A stretch of DNA of 15,796 nt from Asterionellopsis glacialis (lineage: Eukaryota; Bacillariophyta; Plagiogrammaphyceae; Rhaphoneidales; Asterionellopsidaceae): the NCBI GenBank assembly GCA_014885115.2, contig WKLE02000054.1, positions 1 through 15,796 of the forward strand, read 5' to 3'. Shown here in pieces: positions 8,070 through 15,796 of this stretch (positions are counted from its first letter, which is position 1; the number at the start of each line of letters is the position of its first letter). Both the position numbers and the translations under genes were made by a program. Below the pieces are notes generated by a model. It saw only the letters and a program-made list of their open reading frames with translations, was not told the origin of the DNA and searched no databases.

Positions 8070-10860
8070 TTAAACAAGTTGTGTCTTTGTATAGTTAACT
8101 TCTGAATATTCAATTGTGGGTGGCAGAGGGCAAAATCTTAGAAAAGGCCTGTTCCTGGAGGGTTGCTCCGTTGCCCATAGCGATATCAGATAGCAGAGTA
8201 CCTGTTTCATCATTCTGCATCTATTGAGTCTGATTAGTTGCAGCTGGGATAAGTCAGCGTCGGCAAAGACATCCATCAACAATTTATCATGTAGTCTGTT
8301 GTAGGGAATATATTGTGACTGTTCTGTGATAAGCAAATTCTTGTTGTGTTGTTCTTGCCACACATTTTTGGACTCAGCAGTCAGTCACAAACGGTCCAAA
8401 TTTTCTGAAGTCCTTCTGAAAGAGAGTGCCGCTCATACCGAGTTCCAGTTTACAATATTCCAATGATGTCCTAAGAAATCATCCTGTTGGCGTATCTAAG
8501 CAGCCGTGGCATAACAGCATATCTGCGTGCACTGCTACTTGGCTATTGTATACATCAGGGATCCCTAGACCAAGGAAGCCTTTGGATGCATGTATCGCCT
8601 TCCTTGGGAATTTGCCGTTTATTTGGGATTTTGGCAAAATTTTGTTTAGAGGTTTGTCTAGTAGGGTCTTAGATTGTTCCTTGTTGAGGCTCAGTGCCGG
8701 CAACGTATAGTTGATGGTTTTGGAGATAGTGGTTTTCAATGCTTGAATTGCATCGTCCCCTGTAAGATAGGATGTCCTTATATTAGAGCCCCATACGTTG
8801 GTCTTCTTCAGGAGCTGGTTGAATTGGGTGTCTTGTTGACCATATGGGGCCATAAATACTCCTAGAGTTTCAAAGGATTGATGGAGTTGTAGTTGTTGCA
8901 TTTGTTTTAGAGTGCCATCGAAGTTCCTTACTTGTAGGGGATTTGTGGCGCTGGTGTTTTTGTAACACCACAATCCATCGGGTTTGTGTTCAAAGTTTAT
9001 TAGCCACCATGAGCTTTTCTCTTTTTCAACTACCAGTCCGCCTCCTGTTGCTCAAACTAATCCTTCCCACATTGTGACTGCTTTCTGCATTTGTTCCAGT
9101 GCATCCTTAACATTCTTGCCGGTTTGTACCAAATCGGTATCGTTGACAAAAGTGTACCCAATCATATGGATGCTTTCCTTTGATAGTGGTGCATTGACAT
9201 GGATGCCGAAACCTTCCTTCCTCATAATTCTCACTACTGCCCAAATGGTAGGCCCAGCTCCATTGCCTTGATAGATGCCTTGTAATGGTACTATCCAATT
9301 GTCACCTCCATACTCAATGTCAGAGTCTCCAAATGCCGTGTGTACGTGGTGGGTGAGGTTTTGTAGAGTATGAAACATCACCTGCACTTCTGGTCTTGGT
9401 ATGCCTATGCGTTGGAGGCAAATTGATGCTATTGAATGTACTATCCTGTTGTAACGGCTCTTCAAATTGTTTGTGCACAAAATGCTGGGTTGGTGTTGTT
9501 GCCGCAAGAGGTCCATTGTTAGGCATTTGTTAAGAGCATGTTCTATAGCTCTGTGTTTCTTCCTACTGCCGTATTGTTTGGGTGCTAGGGTGTTATTGGC
9601 CTCAGCATTTTTCATGGATTTTTTAGCTATTATTTTGTTCATGAAATTGAAGTCAGCTTCAAAGAGTAAGATTGTTCTAAGTTTACTCACGTGGAAGCTA
9701 TTGGCTTTTTTTAGTACTTCTACATTGGGGCATTGTTACCATCTGTTGTAAGTGTATCCACTTTTCAGAGCAATGTTAAGCATTGCGGAGTCCCATGTGG
9801 TAAGAGTTGGATCCCTAGACATTGCTTTATAATGGCTGAAACGAATGAACCCATGGGAAGAAGTTTTCTCCATTGCTTTCTTCCAACCATTCTGGTACTC
9901 TTGCACTGATAACCCAGATGTCACGGGGCTTAGGTCCGGAGGTTGGTGGAGTTCTTGAAGGAGCTTATCTAAATAGAGGTCAGGTCCTTCCACTGTGGTA
10001 TACTTGCCATTGAGTACTTTAGTTGCAAGTGTGGATGTTCCGAGGTAGCCTAGGTGTAGATTGGCCGGTGCTGTCATCGGTGTTGTTGTGTGGGTCTGTG
10101 AGTATTTCCTGATATTCTCCTTGACATAGGCTTGTTCGATGTCCTCTTTTGCAGTCTGCTCAATAGGTGTACCATTTGTATTGTTCTCAATGACAAGAGT
10201 TGTACCTGCTACTTGGTTTTTCTTAATTGCAAATTGTATCCTTTTCGCGGATACTCGTGCTTGTTCTGTTGTTATTATTTGGCGTAGTTGTGCTGATGTT
10301 GCTCTTTGTTGTGCCTTCTTCCATTTTTTATGGTTGCACTGTTTCAGGGCTTCATCCTCTGCAGCTTGTGCTGTTGCAAGTTTCATGTACCATGTGTTGC
10401 AATGTTCTCTTGCCTTTGGGGCAAAGGTTTTGTAGTCTTCAAAGGCGTCACGTAGCCAATCCTGGCAGTCGTTGATAGTAAGCATCTCCTTAATTGTCTT
10501 CAGTTGGGTGGTAATTTTTGCTTTTTTTGCTAAACGCTGTAGATATTTTGAGTTAACCTTTCTCCTTTCTTTTGTTCTAATGATCGCCTTCCAGAATTGG
10601 ATGCGTTTTTTGATGGTCGTGAATGCAGGGGAGTAAGGGATCTTCCCTGTTCATAGTTTCCTGCAATTTAGGTCGGCAAATTTTACTACCTCTACCTTCA
10701 AATCGTCAAGGATTTCCGCTTTGATTGCTAGTGTAGGGTGAAGGGGATACCCAACTTTCTTGAGTAGTGCATTAGCTCGACTCTCTAAGTCATGTTTGGT
10801 AATGTATTCCTTCAATTTGGTATTGAACTTCCTCCATATCCGTTGATCTGTTAGTTTCAT
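8070..10860 (-). pseudogene. LINE ORF2 reverse transcriptase, broken and catalytically altered
   Basis: One frame runs from MKLTDQRIWRKF (10860) to about 8400 with stops at 10653 (TGA), 9738 (TAA), 9054 (TGA), 8481 (TGA) and one near 8390. A frameshift near 8365 gives the tail that ends at 8070. Order: basic helical linker; FEADFNFMNK and LAPKQYGSRKKHRAIEHALNK (early RT fingers); the motif A region CTNNLKSRYNRIVHS (9477-9433); LQRIGIP; the motif B region LQGIYQGNGAGPTIWAVV; the motif C region FVNDTDLVQ (9150-9124), where FVDD would be expected; ATGGGLVVEKEKSSWWL; and a C-terminal region with GLGIPDVYNSQ and LIRLNRCRM. Motif A and motif C each read N where a catalytic D is expected, so the enzyme is dead even apart from the stops. 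No RNase H domain is visible. Confidence 0.85.
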
Positions 10861-10864
10861 TCTT

Positions 10865-11890
10865 CTAGAGTGAGGGTAGGCATATGTGAGCCAACTCTAT
10901 ATCAATCCAAAGACATCGGTGGTCTGCTCTTGCATTCATCACCCCCTCTGTGAATTTGCCATATCCGGCTTTGACTGGTTGGATGTTTACTGACGTAAAA
11001 ATACCATCGATGGTTTTTGTCCCACCCTCGTATGTGGCTGGGGGTCGACCCTTAGATGTTATATGTTTGCGCACTATTGCGTCTTTGAGGTCTCAAGATT
11101 TCAAAAATGTTTTGATAGTCTTGGAGAATACATCTTCGTTGCAGTCCATAATAAGGATAACATTTTCGCCATCTTCTTCATGGTATCCTCGTATAAGTTC
11201 AGCTAGTTCCTGTAAGAGGACTTTCCTTGGATCGCAATTTTTCCCTATTTTGTTAAAATACCTTTGTTGTTGTGCATACACATTTTTGGTTCCAGAGGAC
11301 TTGTTGGCACATGGTCTATATGCCAAAATTTCCCATAACCTTTTGTTATTTTTTTCTTGATATAGCGTCCATACCCAGCGTCCTAATTGTCTAGGGTCTG
11401 TTCCTGTTTCTACAACCTGAAAGGCGGCCTGGTTCCTGCTGATCATTGCAGTTCCTCCCCATTGGGTGACTGATGCTGGTTTCCAGTTTTTATTATAGCT
11501 AAATGTGTGATTGGCTGTACCTCTTGGCCACCATCCACAAATACATTTGTTGAATTGTAGTTTATCTGTGACTTTAGGCCAATACAGGTTGAGTTCCTGA
11601 ATTGCTACTATATCTAATTCATGTTGATTAATCCACATTCATACGGCTGTGTCATCTTGTTCTGCCTTTGTAATATCCAAAAGTAGCCCCCAAAGTTTTG
11701 TCCTTCTATTTGTAATACTTCTTGTGCTTTAGGTCCAAGTTTATCTCCATACCTGCCTATGTTGTAACTATTCTTTTTCCTTGTTTTCCTATTCTTATTT
11801 CCATTATTAATTAGTTTTGGTGTTGGGTTGTTTGTGTTATAGCCCTCCTGGTTGTTGTCTTGCCCTCCCTCAAGTGAAACAGGTTGCTGG
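10865..11890 (-). pseudogene. LINE ORF2 N-terminal region: APE-type endonuclease, broken
   Basis: The enzyme would nick the target DNA to prime reverse transcription. An N-terminal asparagine- and lysine-rich stretch in one frame (from about 11890, ending near QIEGQNFGG) passes by frameshift to LDITKAEQDDTAV, then TGA 11641, then MWINQHELDIVAIQELNLYWP. This gives the first APE motif with its glutamate (QELN). Next come CICGWWPRG, GGTAMISRN and GRWVWTLYQEKNN, then ILIMDCNEDV (the D-x-N motif). After an in-frame TGA at 11095, PATYEGGTKTIDGIF and ADHRCLWIDI give the final D and H motifs (ADHR in place of the usual SDHR). The main catalytic residues appear kept although the frame is broken twice. 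It ends at TAG/TAA 10865 and is followed by a frameshift into the RT frame. Confidence 0.8.
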
Positions 11891-11896
11891 TGTGGC

Positions 11897-14513
11897 TTAA
11901 CTGTTCCCCCAGGTCCTATTTAAAGGATACTTGGTTGTGGAAGTCTCTGTTACACTGGGGCTGTTAACCTGTAAGTTATTGTTTTGTACTTGTGTAAGAA
12001 GTTGGTTCTGAGCGGCCATGACCTGTTGCATCATTTGACCAAGCTTGTTGACTTTGGATTCCATGTATGACAAAAGTGATTTTACCGATCCGTTTGTCAG
12101 GCTTGTTGTGTTACTCACGTTGCTTGCATTGGGTGTTACTGAGTCATTGCCTGATTTTGGTTTGTGGCTATGGTTTGTTGTGTCCTCTTTCCTTGTAGGT
12201 TGTGTCTCCTTGTGATTGTTCACTGTGATTGTTCCTCCAAATGTTGATACAGAGTTGTTATCTCCTGTCCTTTCACGTTGAAAGGTTTCCAGTGTTGGTT
12301 CAGCACCGGTCATAGATGAGATCTCTGTGCCTGTTGCTTCCGGGACACTGATGCCAAATTCCTTGTCCTGATCTGAACTTGCAATTTTGTCAACCTCCGT
12401 ATCATTGGAAGAGGTTATACTTTGAGTCGCCTGGTCCCATTGCATGTCTCGTGCTGCGATGATGGCTTCAGGTGAGAAGTAGCCTTTGATGGTTTCTTCT
12501 CCGTATTCTGCCGTAAGTCGTGTGTAGAGACCTTTTATCATCATACTCTTCCATTGCCTTGTCTGGATGAAACTGTATGGTATATCCGCTTCCTTTCCAA
12601 GGTAAATCTATGGACATAAATAACGGGGTAGTTGTGTTGCCAGTTTTTGAGGGGAGTGCCATAGTCATGTCACTGAGGGTTTTGTTGTTCTTTGCTGTTT
12701 TATCAATTACATTTAGATCGTAGGTTGTTCTTGCCTGACAGTGTATGGACCATCCGGGTTGGCAATTCCGTAATTCTTGGAATTTGGTGATTGATCCTAG
12801 ATTAAACAGGTTCTCTATTTGAGGCACAAATTGCATCCTAATGTGGAGTGGAAATGTTTTTGCCTCTGTTCGGTAGATGAGACAGAGAGTACGAGTTACC
12901 AAGTTTGCCTGTGGTGTACTGCATTCCACATGTGGTGCCCTTGGCTCTTTGCTGTAGTCCTTCTATGGACTATAATTGGAACTATTTTTAATCCTAATGT
13001 GGAGTGGAAATGTTTTTGCCTCTCTTTGGTAGATAAGACGGAGGGTGTTAGTTACCAAGTTTGCTTGTGGTGTACTGCGTTCCATGTGTAGTGCTCTTGG
13101 CTCTTTACTGTAATCCTTTTCTGGACTATAATTGGACCTGCCTTTAATACGTATCCATTGTAAAGAAATCCGAGCATGTTTACATTTACCCGATAGAGTT
13201 TGAGCCAGCATTAGAATATGCATGTATTTGGTACTATACAACAACCAACCAACTATGCTTACGTTCAGGGCTTGGACTGCAGCAACTCTAACCATTTCCT
13301 GTTGTTCTTTAAAATGCCAATTTACTTAACTGATAAGATTTTCCATGCCGTGTTTAACTCCTACTAGGATTTTCATATAAAGTTTCCCTCCTTTGTTTAC
13401 TGGCCTTATGCCTTTGAAGAATCCTTTCAAGTCCGAGATGTTGTCTAAATTATGTAACATGGCTTCATTTTCTGCTTCTGGGTCCCATGAGTATAATTTG
13501 AAGGTAGGTTCTACGTCTTGTAATTTTTTCATGCATGATTTACATGTATTAATGACAATGTTGTTTACTTGCACAATATTGGAGTTTTTTGGTGCAGATT
13601 TGACGTTGAGGTGGACGTCAACGTAGACTGGTTTGTCTCTGTTAGAGTTCCCTATCATACATGTCCCTTGAGTGATCATTTTTTCCTCTATTGGTACTTG
13701 TCCATCTCTTTCTCCTTTTTCTTGTTCTTTGTACCCTTTCTTGGTTGCTTTGCCTTCTTGTCCTTTCTCTTGGTGTAGTGTCTTATCATCATTAAAAAGA
13801 TTTTTCCTTACTCCTTCCTTTCCCATTCTAGTAGTGGTGGTCGACTCCGAGTCCTCCTCCATCAATGAATTGTCTCCACCGCTAGTTGCATTACTTGTCT
13901 GGCTACTTTCTTTGCTCTGTTCCCATTCAAAATATTTTTTGCTTCCACTCTCACTGTCATCTTTCTGTTCTTCTACAGCTTCCATTCCTCTTAATTCCTT
14001 GGTAGATCCTGTTTCAGATAGGGATTCCTTGCTGCCGGATGACTCAAAAATGATCGGTTTGTCCTTTTTCCTGCTTAGTAAGGTTTTGTTTTTCTCCTCT
14101 GTGACAGATCGTACCTTATGTTTGTTAGTTACATCTTTCGTCTTCTTTTTGGACAAGCTCTTGCTCTGCTTTGGGGTTTGGTTGACTACATTGATGTTAC
14201 TTCCTGTGGTCTCCTTGGTCATTTCTGCATACAACTTTCTCGTAGGCATGGAGGGTGTAGGTGTTCTTGTTAGTTTGCTTGCGATAGAAGCATACAAGGT
14301 TCGACTGCCATTGTTTACATTTTTTTCCTTGTTATTGTCAAGGATATGCACGTTGCCACTGTTTGTCTTTTGTTTTGCTCTTAACTTTGTCCTTTTACCT
14401 CCTTGACGTCTCTGAGGTGAGAAATTGGGTGCTTTCTAACTCTTCATTGCTTTGCCCTTGTCATTAACATCCATGAAACTGTCGAGGGACCGTTGTTTGC
14501 CTGTTTCTGTCAT
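11897..14513 (-). pseudogene. LINE ORF1 protein, broken
   Basis: ORF1 proteins are usually RNA-binding chaperones of the LINE particle. I place the start at ATG 14513 (MTETGKQRSLDSF). The same frame continues through TAG 14438, TAA 13328 and TAG 12965 to about 12540, where a frameshift moves it to the frame ending at 11897. The first 250 residues are low-complexity, rich in K, S, T and E (nuclear-localisation-like KKKTKD and similar), and probably disordered. Then come FKLYSWDPEAENE, GFFKGIRPVNKGGKLYMKIL, an LNVSIVGWLLYS segment, PRALHMERSTPQANLV, FPLHIRMQFVPQIENL and WKGSGYTIQFHP, which resemble a conserved ORF1 domain of this LINE group. The last part has GYFSPEAI and a glutamine/asparagine-rich coiled-coil-like stretch (LGQMMQQVMAAQNQLL). 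A 52-codon tandem duplication lies inside it. Confidence 0.75.
12835..13146 (-). repeat. 156-bp tandem duplication within ORF1
   Basis: The block starting atcctaatgtggagtgg at 12835 recurs at 12991, a period of 156 bases (exactly 52 codons, in frame). The copies remain alike throughout. In protein terms NYSPEKDYSKEPRALHMERS...FPLHIR is present twice (one copy has a TAG in place of the glutamate codon). Since the second copy lacks nothing and the frame is kept, the duplication may have occurred while the element was still coding. Confidence 0.85.
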
Positions 14514-14627
14514 CGTCGTTGTTGGTCTACTACTTCCTACGGCGGTCAAAATGCCAATGCTACTTTTTAGTACTCTTGTCTACGGGATTCTACGTGTTTG
14601 GGAAATCTCATCTATGGGAGAAGTTAT

Positions 14628-14641
14628 GAAGGCAGAAAACT
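14628..14641 (+). repeat. Target-site duplication, right copy
   Basis: gaaggcagaaaact, the partner of 7951-7964. Ty3 coding sequence resumes immediately after it in the frame that the left half left off. Confidence 0.9.
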
Positions 14642-15082
14642 GAACCACTTAAAGTACTTTTGGATTCTGGTACTTCAGCCACTATAGTAAATAAGAAATT
14701 TTGCAAAAAACTTAAATGTAAACCTGTGCCTAAGACACTCTGGAAGACTAAGGGCGGAAATTTCTCAACCAATCAAAAGGTCCGTGCAATATTCAAATTG
14801 CCCAAATTCAATGAGCGTAAGGCCATTGAATGGCAATGTCATGTCAACAAGACAGAAGGTCAACAATCATACGATATGATAATCGGATGCAAGCTCCTAG
14901 AAGAACTAGGTATGATACTTGACTATAAACAGTGTGTAATGACTTGGGAGGGCGCAGAAGTCCCAATGAAATCAACTGATTATGAAATCAAGGAAACGTA
15001 CAGTATGCTACAGGAACTCACTGAACCTCAACAAGTACGCAAAGCCACTAGTCATATGGACATGATATTGGCCGCTACCTAG
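14642..15082 (+). pseudogene. Ty3/Gypsy aspartic protease, separated from its start
   Basis: The protease would cleave the Gag-Pol polyprotein. The frame begins EPLKVLLDSGTSATIVNKKF, where LLDSGTS carries the catalytic D-S-G. About 80 residues later SYDMIIGCKLLEELGMIL gives the second conserved segment (I-I-G-x-x-L-L-x-x-L-G). The domain is complete as far as can be seen. The frame reaches a TAG at 15080-15082 but continues without shift into the RT, so only this stop breaks it. The N-terminal extension is on the other side of the LINE, at 7791-7964. Confidence 0.85.
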
Positions 15083-15547
15083 GATAAGGCTGACCTGGAC
15101 AAAGTCACGAGGTTATGTTGGCATCTGCCTCCTAAGGACAGAACAGCTTTAAACATATTACTTAAAAAGTACAAACCTCTATTTGACAGTACTCTGGGTA
15201 TGTGGCATATCAACCCAGTTAGTATAGAAATAAAAGAAGGCTCCAAACCCTATCACAGAAAAGCCTATCCTGTACCACACCTGTACAACCAATTACTTAG
15301 AGAAGAGGTAGACCGGCTTGTTTGTATTGGAGTCCTACGTAAAGTCAACAGGTCCAAATGGGCTGCACCTAGCTTCCCACAACCTAAGAAAAATGATACT
15401 ATCAGGATTATTCCAACTTTAGGAAACTGAACAAAAGTATCATATGACATCTGTTCCCTATTCCTCATACAGGAATTACTTAGGAAACATCATCTTTAGA
15501 CCTAAATATAGGATACTATCACATACAATTAGATGCAGACGCTAGTA
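15083..15547 (+). pseudogene. Ty3/Gypsy reverse transcriptase, N-terminal part only
   Basis: Continuing the protease frame: DKADLDKVTRLCWHL, LLKKYKPLFDSTLG and KPYHRKAYPVPHLYNQLLREEV, then LVCIGVLRKVNRSKWAAPSFPQPKK and TIRIIP. This is the conserved start of a Ty3-type RT. A frameshift near 15405 moves to the frame NFRKLNK, FPIP, and SLDLNIGYYHIQLDADAS, which contains motif A with its catalytic aspartate (SLDL, codon at 15499-15501). Two more stops (near 15445 and 15480) and a short deletion between FPIP and SLDL break it. The text ends at DAS, 15547, exactly where the inverted repeat begins. The YxDD box and everything downstream are missing. Confidence 0.85.
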
Positions 15548-15796
15548 TGCACTACACCTCACTATGTGAGTTGTATCCTTAATGATAGTGCTAATACGGG
15601 CCAGTTGGACAGACAATGGTGAAGTGGACCGACGGACAATGATGACATGGCAGATTGTTGGTGATGGACAGACAATGATGATGTGGCAGATTGTCGTGAT
15701 GTCACCATCACTCAAGGAATGTTGTTACGTGGCAGTTCTGCTGACTCATGGAGGTTTTACCGGTTACTAACCTTTCCTCCAAATTATCAAATTATC
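15548..15796 (-). repeat. Right copy of long terminal inverted repeat
   Basis: Reverse complement of 2245-2507, starting tgcactacacctcac at the inner edge and running to the window end with ccaaattatcaaattatc. The outer end may be cut by the window, because the terminal gataatttgataattt element is itself a short duplication. It has one base fewer in the aaagg-tttagt region and lacks the 18-bp insertion of the left copy. The inner edge abuts the Ty3 RT without any intervening element sequence. Confidence 0.85.
15634..15700 (+). repeat. Subterminal direct repeats inside the right TIR
   Basis: Two near-identical units, 15634-15665 (ggacaatgatgacatggcag, then attgttggtgat) and 15670-15700 (agacaatgatgatgtggcag, then attgtcgtgat), lie at a 36-base spacing. 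A partial unit (ggacagacaatgg) is at 15607-15619. The left TIR has the same arrangement at about 2343-2411. Subterminal repeats in transposons often bind the transposase. The units also contain CRE-like ATGACAT/TGATGT cores. Confidence 0.7.

Larger units (their letters stand above)
7965..14627 (-). mobile_element. Nearly full-length, inactive LINE nested in the Ty3 element
   Basis: A non-LTR retrotransposon of about 6.66 kb on the minus strand. From its 5' end it has a leader of about 114 bases (14627-14514), ORF1 (14513-11897), a ORF2 with an endonuclease (about 11890-10865) and RT (10860-8070), a 3' UTR of about 100 bases and a tetranucleotide tail. A 14-bp target duplication flanks it, so the 5' end is probably complete. 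It carries about ten in-frame stops, several frameshifts and catalytic substitutions. Because frames are otherwise continuous over long stretches, the copy is moderately old. The protein set resembles LINEs I remember from diatoms. The clade name cannot be given without a phylogeny. Confidence 0.9.
6681..15547 (+). mobile_element. Ty3/Gypsy-type LTR retrotransposon remnant, split by a nested LINE
   Basis: Two plus-strand halves, 6681-7964 and 14628-15547, belong to one element. The first gives Gag, a zinc knuckle and the gag-pol linker; the second gives the aspartic protease and the first part of RT. The linker frame reads ...VRKGRRQKT up to 7964 and the protease frame resumes EPLKVLLDSGTS at 14642. 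Removing the LINE and one copy of the target duplication restores a continuous frame. RT second half, RNase H, integrase and the 3' LTR are absent, because the text stops at the inner edge of the right inverted repeat (15548). The element has several stops and frameshifts and cannot be active. Confidence 0.85.

Noticed and set aside
10950..11360. Plus-strand open frame of 136 codons
   Set aside because: Antisense of the LINE endonuclease, whose motifs are clear on the minus strand.
13672..14406. Plus-strand open frame of 244 codons, hydrophobic and membrane-like
   Set aside because: It is the antisense of the lysine/serine/glutamate-rich ORF1 of the LINE, which makes long leucine/serine/phenylalanine frames on the other strand.
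15582..15770. Short plus-strand frame at the right end
   Set aside because: Lies wholly in the inverted repeat and owes its openness to the repeated GACAATGATG units.
2245..15796. Polinton/Maverick-type giant transposon
   Set aside because: Long TIRs and size would fit, but there is no DNA polymerase B, integrase, packaging ATPase or capsid gene. The interior is explained by retroelements.

Overview
The window reads as a eukaryotic nuclear repeat region. Nothing in it looks prokaryotic, and every recognisable gene belongs to a transposable element or is an unrecognised fragment broken by stops and frameshifts. The organism is most likely a diatom or related stramenopile. That is inference from the resemblance of the main LINE (reverse transcriptase motif LQGIYQGNGAGP, FV[D]DTD box, characteristic ORF1) and of the Gag protein to families I remember from diatoms; no search was run.

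Layout. Bases 1-2244 are AT-rich with no convincing gene. A repeat of about 260 bp (2245-2507) begins there and recurs in inverted orientation at the end of the window (15548-15796), so some 13.5 kb is bracketed by long terminal inverted repeats. Just inside the left copy lies a plus-strand gene of 370 codons with two in-frame stops (2513-3622), which I cannot assign. A degraded minus-strand gene of unknown function follows (3827-4503), next to a 5'-truncated LINE fragment (about 4515-5491, minus). Bases 5492-6130 hold nothing I can name. A cluster of TGACGTCA-like sites (6146-6330) precedes a Ty3/Gypsy-type element on the plus strand.

That Ty3/Gypsy element is split. Gag and the gag-pol linker lie at 6681-7964; the aspartic protease and the start of the reverse transcriptase lie at 14628-15547. 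Between them sits a nearly complete but dead LINE on the minus strand (7965-14627). It is bounded by a 14-bp target-site duplication (13 of 14 bases identical), carries a 5' leader, ORF1, an endonuclease/RT ORF2 and an (AACT)n-type 3' tail, and shows D-to-N changes at RT catalytic positions. Skipping the LINE and one duplication copy restores one continuous protease reading frame.

Order of events as read: a Ty3/Gypsy element inserted, a LINE inserted into its gag-pol linker, and both decayed. The RT now stops exactly at the inner edge of the right inverted repeat. The Ty3 fragment therefore seems to occupy the interior of a TIR element by insertion, deletion or capture, unless the inverted ends are an assembly artefact.
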